Source: Patiria miniata (taxonomy: Eukaryota > Echinodermata > Asteroidea > Valvatida > Asterinidae). Taken from it: 64,000 bases of DNA. A program made the position numbers and the translations under genes. Location: contig NW_024037064.1 of the NCBI RefSeq assembly GCF_015706575.1, positions 9,897,606-9,961,605 of the forward strand, written 5' to 3'. The notes beneath the pieces were generated by a model, which made no database searches, was not told the origin of the DNA, and saw nothing but the letters and a program-made list of their open reading frames with translations. This document shows, piece after piece, positions 32,691-44,248 of the stretch (position 1 is its first letter; every line of letters begins with the position of its first letter).

Positions 32691-35075
32691 AAAAAACTTG
32701 TTTATTTTCGATAAAGCGGGGATTTCTTCAAAGTAATCAATGATGTGCTAACTGTATGTTGTGTTCAACTTTTTAAATGACTTACAGGAGGTAGGCGTTA
32801 CGCATTTAGCAGACAACACTCTAACTGTTTGGACATTTTTTAATGACATTTAACATTTCATTTCCTAATTAAATAGTCCTGTTATTGAAACTGTATTTGA
32901 ATTTGATGGGGGAGTTTTGAAATGGCAAAGAAGCGTGTTTTTTTATCTAATTGAATTTATTTGGTGTATTTTTGGCAATACAAATCTATTCAATTTAAAA
33001 TGGGGAATTGGAGGAAAAGTTGTCCCATAATAGGTTTAAGAGTAATTATTCAGCAAACGTAATTTGAATTATCAACCCCCCCCCCCCCTCAGGTGATTCA
33101 GGCGGGTATATTTTGGAGGACTCGAGTCAGTTGATTTTTTTTATTTTTTGTTTGACTCGTGACTGGCATCAGACTCGTTACCTTTTGGCCTCGGTTTGGC
33201 TCAGACTCGGCTAGTGACTGATTCGGACTATGTTCAACTCGAATCGAGTCCATTTCCAAAACAAAAACGTGTTGAAACGTGAGGAAAAAGTTAAATGATT
33301 TTTTTAATGATTTTTTTTATCATATTCTAATGAAAACGGTCCCTTTGAATGGTGTGGAATAATGCTGTGTGTCTCTGAGCGATCACCTCGTTTGTATTTT
33401 GACAGGTTATTTTTGTATTTCTGCATTGTCTGTGTTTAACTGATTAGCAGGAAATACACTCTTTGGGAACACAGTTTGAAATTACAAAGAATTCAGGTAA
33501 TTGCAGATTAAACAATACGAAACCGTTATGACAGCACCGCGCCCTAATTGTATGTGCTGTAGAAGGAGGAGCCATGGACTGCGTGGAAAGTAAAAACACT
33601 AGATGGGCGGTCAAAAAATGATAAAAGATACATTAAAATTTCTGGAATCAGGTTAAAAGTTTGATTTTACATTTCAATTCTGTATTCGATGTCATGTCGA
33701 TCCCTGAACAATACATGTAGTGTTATATTAATTATGAGCCCGATATAGTACATGGAAAAACATGAGTCAATAAGTTGCTTCTGGCAAAACCAAAACAAAA
33801 CAAACTAATATGCAACGGCAAAATCTCAAACTTGCCAAACAGTCTTTCAGTTTTGAATAAATGAAGTAATTTGGACGTCAGACAAGAGTGGTGTGATACG
33901 TAACTACGAAACAAGTGAACATAGGTTTCTCCTCAAAAGCAGCAAATGTGGAGGGTCTTCTTTCAGTTTCGAAAAGAAAGTTATTAAAAGCACTGGCCGG
34001 GTTTCAATTGTACATTTGCAATTGTGAGTGTGAATCACCTCCGAATCTCCGTCCACGTTCTGCCCTATAGATGTAGCAACAAAAAACAAACAAGTTGCAA
34101 ACAAATTGAATCTGAATGATGATGAGATATCCAAAGTCTGCACAATAATAAGAACTGACAAGTCCAATTTTCTATGAGCTTTAATCCAAGAGAGGTCATC
34201 ATACACCCACTTGCCAGATGGTTCATCAGAGCTCTGCAAAAATTTAATTGAATAAAAGTCAAAGGCTCCATAATGACACCAACTGGTTTCATAGGATATC
34301 ACTTTTCCTTTTTTTTTTTGTGATTCATCGCTAATAGACTTTTCATAGAGAATGACTCGGAGAATCAAACTTTAAAACATCCGTGATTCATATGAGAAAT
34401 GCATGTTTTCCGACACAAATATATTGGGAAAGATGCGGCAATTCATGCAGTTTAGAAGTTATAAAAATGAGGGGAAAAAGGTAAAAGGGGCTCAGATATC
34501 CCGTTTATGAGCGCGGGCGGGTATAAGTTAAAAAAAAAATGAAAAACAAAATGGAAACTTCTTCAATAGGAGGTGTTTGTTTTTTAAAGGCCGTAGGTAC
34601 TTTCAAAGCCTCCCAACCCCATCCATCCCAACGCCCCTCCACCCTTTCAAAAACAATGAATGCATTTTTAAATTTATTTAAAAAAAAAATTAAATAAAAT
34701 GGAAATTAAAATATACATATACATATATAATTCAGTTTTTTTTAATGAGATGGGTAATGAGGAGTGCATTGCAAAAAGGCCATCCCTTTTGATTTAATAA
34801 ACAAGGAAACTTGCGCAATATGTGAACCAATTACCCCCTAATACAAAGGGAGAGTTGGGCAGACAGCTTGGAAAAGACATTCGAATGCACTGCTGATGGC
34901 GCTTGATGACGCCCTCGATATTATTTTTCTGAATTAATTTTAGATTCATTTTTTTTGGGTCCATATTCAGAGTAAAATTTTCGAACAGATGGTCACGAAC
35001 TCAATCTATCTACTGTAGTAACTGTACCATGCAGGAAGTCACTCACACAACCAGATGCGCAGGAAAAAAAATTGG

Positions 35076-35250
35076 CGTGCTGTCCCTTGGAGGCGCTCTT
35101 CATATTACATTTCACGTCGATTTTTACTTCCGTGTGCTAATGAGTGCTAATGGAGCCTGAAATTTATCAACCTAAAGACTCGCTTCTTTCGACTCAACGG
35201 AAACATCATTTTACCATCCAAACAGGGAACGTCGGATAAAAGTGAGCACA
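35076..35250 (+). promoter_or_regulatory. Proximal conserved block upstream of gene E
   Basis: GTGCTGTCCCTTGGAGGCGC and the ATTCGCTTCTTTCGACT-like core (here GACTCGCTTCTTTCGACT) are kept; ACTTCCGTGTGC replaces ACTTCCGCGTTG. The end reads GATAAAAGTGAGC. Insertions put it 2.5 kb from the E start codon. Confidence 0.33.
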
Positions 35251-35848
35251 ATAATCTTTGTCTTCCTTAAATCCTGGAGAAGCATTTTGTTGTGAAATTC
35301 TGATGAGGCATTTTGTACGTGTGTGACAAAATGTACAAATTGGCATGATTGGTATGTAGGCTACGTGTACATTAGCTCTACTGAGTGAATACTCCTAGAA
35401 CTAAGTATGAGGCTCCAAGTAGTGGAGCCTCATAGTTCTAGGAGTACTGAGTGGAGCATTGAACTACGGTTCCCTCCATACAAACGCTCCGTCGATATGG
35501 CATACTTTGGTGACGGCGACGAGGTACAATGTAGCATGATTGATAGTGTACAAGCCACGTTCATGGGTCTAATAGTGTACATACCCACGCGAGGACAAAA
35601 AGACCCCCCAAAAAACCGGTAAAGAGAATACAAATGAGAAAGACAGTAACCCTGGATAGATCCACACATTCATGACATTCCATAAGACCCCTTAAATATC
35701 GTTCCCAAACAGCGGACATTTTGGAAAAAAACTAGCAAAATAGTCAGAAAACTTACAGCTCAATGTGTTTGCCGTGATCTCAGACCTTGCTCCGACTTGC
35801 CGAATGAGGGCGTCTGACGTGACGTCACTGTCGTTGCTCGATCGAAGA

Positions 35849-35991
35849 AAAACAAGTTGCGCTTAATCAACGACTGTTTCATGTAGTCACATGTGTCCCG
35901 CGCCAAAAGCCCACACTGTCATGTCAGACGGCGCGGGGCACATATGACTACATAAAACAGTCGTTGAGTAAGCGCAACTTGTTTTTTTCAA
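35849..35991. repeat. Core hairpin of the foldback element
   Basis: AACAAGTTGCGCTTAATCAA with ATGTAGTCACATGTGTC and CCGCGCC on the left; GGCGCGG, GGCACATATGACTACAT and GTAAGCGCAACTTGTT on the right. Arms of about 55 bases, much richer in GC than the neighbourhood. Confidence 0.8.
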
Positions 35992-36284
35992 TGTTGAAGT
36001 CACACACGCGCGCGATGAATTATGCATAAGTTATGTCAGTGATGGACTGTACAACTCGGCAGACACATTTACAATGATTGTGAGCGGTAAGTTCAGACTA
36101 TTTTTTTCTTTTTTCAAAATCACTGGTTGGTTGGAACAATTTAGGGGTCTTATGGAATGTCATGAATGTGTGGATCTATCCAGGGTTACTGTCTTTCTCA
36201 TTTGTATTCTCTTTATCAGTTTTTTTTGGGGGCCTTTTGTCCTCCCGAGGGCATGCACAAAATGCATACCGTCATGTCGACCGT

Positions 36285-36741
36285 TAGCCCCATAAATGTG
36301 GCCTATAAATGTGGACTGCCTCCGTAAACATAGGCCACACATCCACATGTACAGAAATCGTGTCGACTTTGCCAAATTTTGATTTTCACATTTAGGCTTA
36401 GTTTGTAGGGTTTTTTTGCTTTAGAAGCACACTCACCCTCTTTATAGGCTAATCAGAAAGTGCTGCCTTTTTATTTTTCGTGAAATTTCCAGATTCATTT
36501 TTACACGTTTGCGTATCAAAATTTCAACATGAAATTTCACAAAAATTAGACATCTGAAAAAGGCAGCACTTTCTGACTAGCCTATAAAGAGCGTGAGTAT
36601 GCTTCTAAAGCAAAAAAATCCTACAAACTAAGCCTAAATGTGAAAATCAAAATTTGGCAAAGTCGACACGATTTTTGTACATGTTTGTGTGGTCTATGTT
36701 TACGGAGGCAGTCCAGTAAATAGGCCACATTTATGGGGCTA
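36285..36741. mobile_element. Foldback MITE with TA-GCCCCATAAATGTGG ends, 9-bp target duplication
   Basis: Nearly the whole 457 bp is an inverted repeat: TAGCCCCATAAATGTGGCC at the left and GGCCACATTTATGGGGCTA at the right, with matching inner landmarks (GCTTTAGAAGCACACTC and GAGTATGCTTCTAAAGC; GGCTAATCAGAAAGTGCTGC and its complement). It lies directly between two copies of GTCGACCGT (36276-36284 and 36742-36750). Other, broken copies are at 26100-26390, 62761-63029 and 63864-63925. Confidence 0.85.
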
Positions 36742-36866
36742 GTCGACCGTGTACCTGTCGCCAAAGTATGGCAAATCGGTGGAGCTTTTGTATGTAGGGT
36801 ACCGTAGTTCAACGCTCCACTCAGTAGAGCTACATGTACACATGTACGTGTACTCCATGACACTTG

Positions 36867-37198
36867 GGTGGCATGGGTGGCTTGTGCGTAAAGCGCTCGC
36901 CTCTCACCAAGGTGACCACGGTTTGAATCCTGGCCGCGGATCGCATGTGAGTAGAGTTGTGCGTTGGTCCTCTCCTTTTTCTCCGGGCCTTCCGGTTTTC
37001 CTCCCTCTGAAAAAATCACACACTTTCGATCTCAGGCTGTGCTCGGTCCTTGGTCATATACATGTATGGGTCGATGTGGCCGGCAGCCATAGGCGCCTTT
37101 ATGTGCCAGCGGCCCGACCATGTTGTAGCCGCGTCCTTCGCAATTCAGCTGCGAGTAAGGATGATTAGCCTCCCAAATTATTATTATTATTATTATTA
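36867..37198 (+). mobile_element. tRNA-derived SINE
   Basis: The 5' end has a pol III A-box-like TGGCATGGGTGG (36869-36880) and B box GGTTTGAATCC (36920-36930) at tRNA-like spacing, inside a tRNA-like head (GTAAAGCGCTCGCCTCTCACC). It continues with a conserved body (TCCGGGCCTTCCGGTTTTCC) and ends in an (ATT)n tail at 37176-37198. Short flanking ACTTG (36862-36866 and about 37198-37203) may be the target duplication. The matching site before B reads CCATGTACTTGTTATTAC without it. Confidence 0.85.
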
Positions 37199-37787
37199 CT
37201 TGTTACATGTACATGTACATGTGTGGCTGTTTATCGAGTATTGCTAATACATGTACAAGCATATTGCTTGTTGCAAAGGACTATAGATTTGACGTACAAG
37301 TATACAGCACACTTTTTGTTATTATTTTAACATGTTTTAAAAAGGAATGACAGTTGTTAATCATGTGAATGGAGATGAAAATAAAACGATAAAGAGGAAA
37401 CCATGTCATGTTATCTCAGAAAATATAATGCCAAAGATGGGAGTATCCATATCTGTCCATGATAAATCTTTATTTGCACATTTGTTGATGTTTTGCAATC
37501 CCGGATTAACCAACAATATCACAAATCCAAGGAAGCATCACAGATAAAATAAATTATGTGATGGTTTGAAGAGGCGGTGCAGTTTAAGGATAAGGGTTTG
37601 ATTTTGCACTTGTTTCTTTTTAATTCACATCTTAAGAGCCCTGCAAACGTTGATTTATTTTAAATGCAAAAAGACATCCTGCCAATTAATATTGGGCCCT
37701 CGCCATATAGGGAAACATGCAAATGATGCATTTGTATCACTCTTATGTTTTAAATAAACTATTTTTCTTCACATTTATTAGACAGAA
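37199..37787 (+). promoter_or_regulatory. Proximal upstream region of gene E
   Basis: Begins with TACATG repeats, then the conserved upstream DNA in a shortened form (the stretch between about 37466 and 37498 lacks roughly 230 bases found before B). Ends with TTTTCTTCACATTTATTAG, ACAGAAATGG; either the TAG or the following ACAG could be the acceptor. Confidence 0.42.
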
Positions 37788-40445
37788 ATGGCGACTGGTC
37801 CTGCAGTAAGTTCAGCACTAGAGTCGATCAGCAGACGTCATCTTGAGTGCTGCATCTGTCAAGAGAGATATCAACAGCCAAAGATACTGGAATGCCTCCA
37901 TAACTTTTGTGAGCAATGTCTGCTGAAATACTGCAGCAAGAAGCATCAGGGCGCTGCAGAAATTCCTTGCCCTGTGTGTCGACAGGAGACGAAGCTTCCA
38001 GAGTCTGGGGTGCAGGGTCTGAAAACAAACTTTCATCTGATTGGTCTGGTAGAGGAATTGGAACTGCAGGAAAAGTTGGTGTGTTCGGGTGGCACAAAGC
38101 TGCTATGTGAGACATGTGATGATGGCAATGAAGCAACACATCGATGTTTGGACTGTGCACAGAATATCTGCTCACGTTGTCAAAGTTCACACAAAAGATT
38201 TGCAACTACATCAAGCCACATAATCCCTACTTTGGAGGACATTCGTCAAGGAACGATAAAAGTAATGCAAGAAAACCAAAAGCAATATTCAAAATGTCCG
38301 AAACATAAAGGCGAAGTGACACGATTCTTTTGCACAACGTGTCAAGTGTTGATCTGCCGGGATTGCACGGTCATAAACCACTGCAAACCAGAACATTTGT
38401 ACGTTGAGAGTGATGAGGCCACATCCAAGTACAAGCAATCATTGGCTGAACTGTTTTCTCCACTTGAAAACTCAATGACGGAACTCCAGAAGTCACGAGA
38501 GAACGTTTCAAAGATAAAAGAAGATTTGGGTGTCACAGTTAAGAGGGTCATGACAGAAGTGCAAGACAGAGCAGCTGAGATACGAGCAGAGGTAACGGCG
38601 CAAGAAAATCGCATCCTTGACGACATCCAAAACATCCAAACAGATCGTGAACAAAAACTGGAAGAGTATGAGAAAACTATGGGCTTGACAGCGAAGAGAT
38701 GTCAGTATTCACTAGACACAGCAAGAGAGGTGGCAAAGACTGCATCGGATTGTGACTTTCTCTCACTCTATGCCACAATCAGTAAAGATTTGAAATTGTT
38801 GGCAGATCAGAGTATGCCTGGAGTTGACAACAGGCTTGCATTTCTGAAGTTCAAGCAGAGTGAGGGTGTTGGTGGCATCAGTCTGGGTGAGGTGGTGGTG
38901 GAAGGCAAATGGGAGCTGTGTCGGGAGTTTGGTAAAATGGGAAGCGGTCCAGGAAAGTTCGATGGGGCTTGGGGCATTGCTGCTCGTCAACCTGATGAGA
39001 TTGCAGTGACTGACTACTATATCAAACAAGTTGTGATCTGCAGCATCGATGGCAACCATAAAAGCACGATCCCGATGCAAGGACGTAAGTTTTTATAACC
39101 GTGCATTGCAATCTCTCAAATTATACACACGTACATGTATTTCTTTCCCCGTCATTATCTGTTTGTAATTTACCTCAAGAAATCTGATCGAACTAAATCA
39201 CAGTAAATTTCATGCGAAACATGTGTTAGTGAATACATTGGTTTTCTTAACATGGAGATTTTTAAATATACATGTAAATACATCGTCCATGTCAAACATT
39301 AAATTTCCTTGCTATTTTTTTTCAGAAATTGAACTAACACTACTGTAAATCAAACCTCATGTTTGATATTGGTTTTTTTGCCCTGTCCCCACGCATTTTT
39401 AATTAGTTTGCTCTTGTTTTTTCATGAATTTTGTTTGTTCGTTTCGTGACATTTTTTTCAAAGGATGAAAGTTCAAGGAAAATCCATTTAAAATGAAAGA
39501 AATATAAGTTTTCCTGATACACTGGTTCACTGGTTAAGTTCTCAATTGTTGTCAGGAGTCTTTTAGTTTGTTTTTTCCTATTATCCCACTGAAAGATAAA
39601 TAAGGCAATTATTGAATGGCTTAAACATCAATATGTACAGGATACCTTAAGACACAGTGATATCCCTAAGATGTACACGTACAAATGTATATTTGACAAT
39701 GCATAGTTTTGGCAAGGGAAACATTAATTATCACTCCGATTTATTTTGGATTTTTTTTATAAATTGCAATTTAAGATTGAAATTGACCACTATTGTTTGT
39801 TTTTACATCATGCCCCCTACAGGTCCATGCGGCATCGCAGCTACACGCAGCGACAATCGCTTGGTGGTTGTTGAGCAAAGCGCACCCCATGTGAAGGTGT
39901 TCAACAGCGACAACACGCTGGCATACAAGTTCCCAACGGTGCCACCGAGTGAGGTTGGTAAGACCACGGTTGACCTCTGGAGCGTAGCTGTCAAGAATGA
40001 TGGTACCATTGCAGTGGGAGATGTGGCGAGGATGGTATTGACAGTGCACAGCCCCACTGATGGTGAGCTCCTTCATACCATACCAGTCAAAATTAAACCT
40101 TATTTCCTGGCTTTTGACATCAACGATCGAGCGATAATAAGTGACTATACATCACAGACAGTGGATATTGCTGTTGGCAATGGTACTACAAAACGTACCA
40201 TCAAACCCACCATCAATGGTCAACCAGTACGTAACTGCTTCGGTGTATGCACTGATAGCTCAGGTATCTATGTTGCAATGCAAAATGTTGCCAACACCGG
40301 TCATATCCACCACTATGACCCTCAGGGTGGCTTTCTCAAGTGCATCGCACAGGGTCTGCACAACCCGTGGGGTATCACATTCACATCTGGTGGGCAGCTG
40401 GCAGTGGCTGACTGGTCCTCAGTCAAAGTGTATCACCAGGTGTGA
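37788..40445 (+). CDS. TRIM-NHL E3 ubiquitin ligase, gene E
   Basis: Coding exons 37788-39084 and 39823-40445, intron 738 bp, 639 residues. RING variant CLHNFCEQC keeps all zinc ligands; B-box 1 is the CETCDDGNEATHRC class, close to B; B-box 2 ends CTVINHCKPEHLYVESDEA. The coiled coil is near-identical to B (ENVSKIKEDLGVTVKRV). The intron-split codon is C plus GT, Arg. Loop residues special to E: FDGAWG, VTDYYIKQ, ISDYTSQ with AVGNG, VRNCFGV, MQNVANT, HNPWG, VADWSSVKV. Immediately after the donor the intron reads GTAAGTTTTTATAA, so a retained intron would end translation after MQGRKFL. ATTAAA at 40533-40538. Confidence 0.93.
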
Positions 40446-43304
40446 TACAACATTCTAATCAGTCATGTCAATTTCTCATCATTTGAGACATGTTGATAGA
40501 AAAAGTAAAGAGCGGTCCTATCACAACAATGAATTAAAAGTTTTAGATTATTGATACATCACATAGTATACAAAAAACGTGTACGGTATTGGATTACATG
40601 TGTTACCTGTATTATTTTGACTTTCTGATCAATCGGTCGATTTTGTCCACAAAAGTGGGCGGTTGTCTTAATTTCATCAAGTATAATTATAATGAGTCAT
40701 CCTTTTCAGTTCATTCAAAAGAAAAAAGGATAAGATAAAAAAGTTTACATTGAATCAATCTGGTGATAATTTTGAAAAAGCTTTAGGAATCAAATTGAAG
40801 AAGAAAAACTCTAAAAGCAAATACGGTTTTTCATTCATGTATATTAACATTCATCCTCAGCTCAAGTACTGTAAGGATAAACAAATTAAAACGCTATTCG
40901 AAAGAAAACTTGAGAAAACACGATTACAGTTTTGTTTCAATATCAATTTCTCTCATACGTTAGATGTATTTCGTTTTTCAACAAACAACATACTGGTTCT
41001 GACAACTGAGGGTGTCAATGTGATATGAATACAAATCGTAGCCCATTGGCAAAATTATGTGCACAATAGACGCTTATTGACCAACTGTGAGAGACTATTT
41101 AAACAATGAAACTCCAGAAAGACATCAACAAAAATGAATTCGGCCCGAAAGCTAGCAATAGTTCTGACAAACTTTCATCTTACAACAGCAGATCGAAGCC
41201 TTTGCCAAGAAATTGCGTCTCTTAGCTAAGCTTGATCGTTCTGTTACAAAACATAATTTTAATTTATATTCAGCCCGAGTGTAAATACGCAGTTTAAGTA
41301 ATATGATCATCCTATGCTGATTTTGACTTCGCTTATTTCAAAACAAGGTTTTATTAGTTGGTTTCAGTTGCCTCAATGGGTTGAGTTATGCAGAGAAATT
41401 GAAATTCGAGAAGAAAGTGGAATGAAAAAAAGCATTTCATGGAAACAAATACAGTGATTATTACAACTCATGATGTTAATCATGTGAGCTGGCTCCTATG
41501 AAACAAAATATTGTTTTGTTTCTTTAATTAAGACCAGCATAACCTTCAGATTAATAAGAAGTCACGAGAAATGTTTGATGTAATACATGTAACTGACAGT
41601 TCAATTATATATTTAGAATTTTCTCGACATCTACGATAATATGTTGCGAGAACATTTTAGGTTACATGAGACTCGGTTTGTAAATATTGAATACCGAAAG
41701 TGAGATGGCCCGATTTGTTACAGGGTTTCATATAAAACCCACGTGATAGGTTATTGACCAAAAGGAATGTATAAGCTTTCCTAAGGACTTTATGACAAGG
41801 ATTAGCTTTCAATTGAAAAGAAAAAAACAGTGTTGGTACATTTTTAACTCAGTGATCAAGATACATGCATACATTTCTTTCAACTGTCCAAAAACAAATT
41901 GACACAGTTTCCCAAAAAATCTCGAGATAATTTATAAACTGTTGAAATATGTCAAGTAGAGTCAAATTGAAAATTAAATTTGATTGTTCTGTCAAAGACA
42001 TTTTTTAAATTGCGGTTAACCTGCCTGTAAATACACAATTTCTCGAAATGGGTTCATTCTCTGTTGATTTGACTTAGCTCATTTCAAATCTTAGTTTTAT
42101 TAGTTGATTTCAGCTGCTTCAATGAATGGGTTGGTATATTTTAAGAAACTTGATCAAAAACATTACATGAAGACAAATCATGTGATAATCACGACTCATG
42201 ATAATCATATAGACGAAATCCTACAGTGACAAAAAACGGCTTAGGGAAGTTTTAGCTCTTGTTTTCATATTTGCATTGTCGCTAACATACATGTAACACT
42301 CGAGTTATCATGAACAGAAGTTACGAGAATTGTTGTATATATCTTTTAACCAAATATACAATTATACATTAATATTTTCTCGACATCAACGATATGTTTT
42401 AAGTAGAATTTAGTTCGTATGGATTTCATGAGATTAAGTTTGTTAAAAGTGAATACTGAAATATACGTAAGATGCTAACCTGATTTCTATCAAAGGAGTA
42501 CATTCAAGCAACGTGATCGGTTCTTGGCCAATAGGAATGTTTTTACTGTCCTAGCTAGGTATTTCATGACAAAGTTTCCAATTGGAAAGAAAAACAGTGT
42601 TTTACAACAATTAAATGCTACAGTTATAGCTTATTAAACTGTGGTGCATGTTTTGTATGCAGGCTTGTACTTTGCATTTGTGTATGTGTGAGGCCGATAC
42701 ACAGGGCTTCACGATACCAGTACGCGAATGCAATTGACTTTGTGCAAACAGAAGGAGTCAAACAAGCCTGACACGGGACGATACTAATAATAAATACCAT
42801 TGAGTGCCAATTGAACGAAGTCCAAAAGATCGACCGCGCACTCGAGTACCGTACACCCGTCTACAATGCACTACACTACAGTATACTTGTTTGTCTGTAT
42901 ATTTTGGCTAAAAAACTTGTGTATTTTCAATAAAGCGGGGATTTCTTCAAATTAATCAATGATGTGCTAACTGTATGTTTTGTTCAACTTTTTTAATGAC
43001 TTACAGGAGGTAGGCGTTACTCATTTAGCAGACAACACTCTAATTGTTTGGACATTTTTTAATGACACTTAGTATTTCGATTCCTAATTAAATAGTCCTG
43101 TTATTGACACGTATTTGAATATGATGGGGGAGTTTTTAAATGGCAAAGAAGTGTTTTTTTTATCTAATTGGATTTATTTTGTGTATTTTTGGCAATACAA
43201 ATTTATCCAATTTAAAATGGGGAATGGGAGGAAAAGTTGCCCCATAAAAAGTTTAGGAGTAATTATTCAGCAAACGTAATTTGAATTATCACCCACCCCC
43301 CTCA
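40446..43304. repeat. Type I tail of gene E, part 1
   Basis: Collinear with the tail of A. Contains CCAAT/E-box-like stretches near 41745 and 42510 and the distal conserved block (42631-42910). A 92-residue + frame at 40750 is not open in A, C or D. The tail is interrupted at 43304 by hAT-like insertions. Confidence 0.8.
42631..42910. promoter_or_regulatory. Distal conserved block, unit E-F
   Basis: Type I version of the block at 2846-3100. Confidence 0.33.
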
Positions 43305-44240
43305 CAAGGGCGGATCCAGAACACAATTTTTGGGGGGCCAAAACAAATTTTGGTCCCCCCAAAAAGTGGGTCAAAAAAATTATGGCGTGGGGTTCGGGGC
43401 CCACTTAAGGGCCCCGAAAAAAATTTGGATTCTAGATGCTCTGTGGTGCGATCTGAGGCAATTTGTGACCACTTTAACCAATGTTTTTTGAGGAAAAGAT
43501 GGTGGTGTACGCATTGCCTGCCTTTATTGCGATGTTATGAAAAAAAAAAAATTGGTTTCGTTTTTTTTTTTGGGGGGGGGGGGGGGCATGGCCCCCTTTG
43601 GCTCCCCCACCCCTGCATCTGCCCTTGGTCTCTGCCCCCCTCGGGCCTGTGAGTAACCAGAAGAAGGTCCTTTTTGTGGCCTCCGGAAATGTGACCCTCT
43701 TCTGGTCACTCACAGTCCCACGGGGCGCATAGACGAGCACTAGTGACCTCATTGCCAGTCTATATGTGTATACTATTATGGCCCCCTTAATGTTCGGAGC
43801 TGGCGACGGGGCTGCGTAACGGACGGGACCTACATGTTGGACCGAGTAGTAACGGGTAACGAGTTGGACCTGTATGTTCCACTGTTGTCACACAAGGGCG
43901 GATCCAGAACACAATTTTTTGGGGGGGCCCAAAAAATTTTTGGTGGGCCCAAAAAAAATTTGGTCCCCCCAAAAAGTGGGTCGAAAAAATTACGGCGTGG
44001 GGTTCGGGGCCCGCTTAAGGGCCCCGAAATTTTTTTGGATTCTAGATGCTCTGTGGTGCGATCTGAGGCAATTTCTGACCACTTTAACCAATGTTTTTTT
44101 TTGAGGAAAAGATGGTGGTGTACTCATTGCCTGCCTTTATTACGATGTCACATAAAAAAAAAAATTGGTTTCGTTTGGGGGGGGGGGCCATATGGTCCCC
44201 TTTGCCCCCCCCACCCCCCCCCCCCCTGGATCCGCCCTTA
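43305..44240. mobile_element. Composite hAT-like insertion: two MITE copies around a GC-rich centre
   Basis: The 936-bp block is flanked by CCCCCTCA (43297-43304 and 44241-44248), an 8-bp duplication of the tail's poly-C site, which is uninterrupted in A, C and D. Outer ends are CAAGGGCGGATCC and GGATCCGCCCTTA. Copy 1 (43305-43627) has a worn right end (CTGCATCTGCCCTTG). Copy 2 (43895-44240) is in the same orientation and shares TTGGATTCTAGATGCTCTGT and GATCTGAGGCAATTT. The centre (43628-43894) has a hairpin CCAGAAGAAGGTCC / GACCCTCTTCTGG (43646-43713). Only short spurious frames; no transposase. Confidence 0.75.
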
Positions 44241-44248
44241 CCCCCTCA

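Larger units (their letters stand above)
29693..35075. repeat. Type I tail of gene D
   Basis: Collinear with the tails of A and E, but with an extra local duplication (30921-31990). Holds CCAAT/E-box-like stretches near 31015, 31545 and 32300, the distal conserved block (32420-32690) and an ACTCG-rich stretch (33115-33260). It reads through the place where A carries the Helentron-like element and where E carries the hAT-like element, and so gives an empty site for both. No gene seen. Confidence 0.8.
35373..36832. mobile_element. Large foldback element with about 330-bp arms, TA ends
   Basis: Left arm 35373-35700 and right arm 36136-36832 are inverted, collinear copies; landmarks are TAGCTCTACTGAGTG at the left tip and CACTCAGTAGAGCTA at the right tip, CATACTTTGG / CCAAAGTATG, and CATTCCATAAGACCCC / GGGGTCTTATGGAATG. 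The right arm is interrupted by the MITE at 36285-36741. Flanks CGTGTACAT and CATGTACAC agree at seven of nine bases, consistent with a worn 9-bp duplication. There is a tip hairpin at 35391-35446 and a core hairpin at 35849-35991. No transposase is encoded. Probably Mutator-like, by its ends. Confidence 0.7.

Noticed and set aside
36749-37168. 139-residue + frame around 36749-37168
   Set aside because: It covers the foldback arm and a tRNA-derived SINE; it is repeat DNA.
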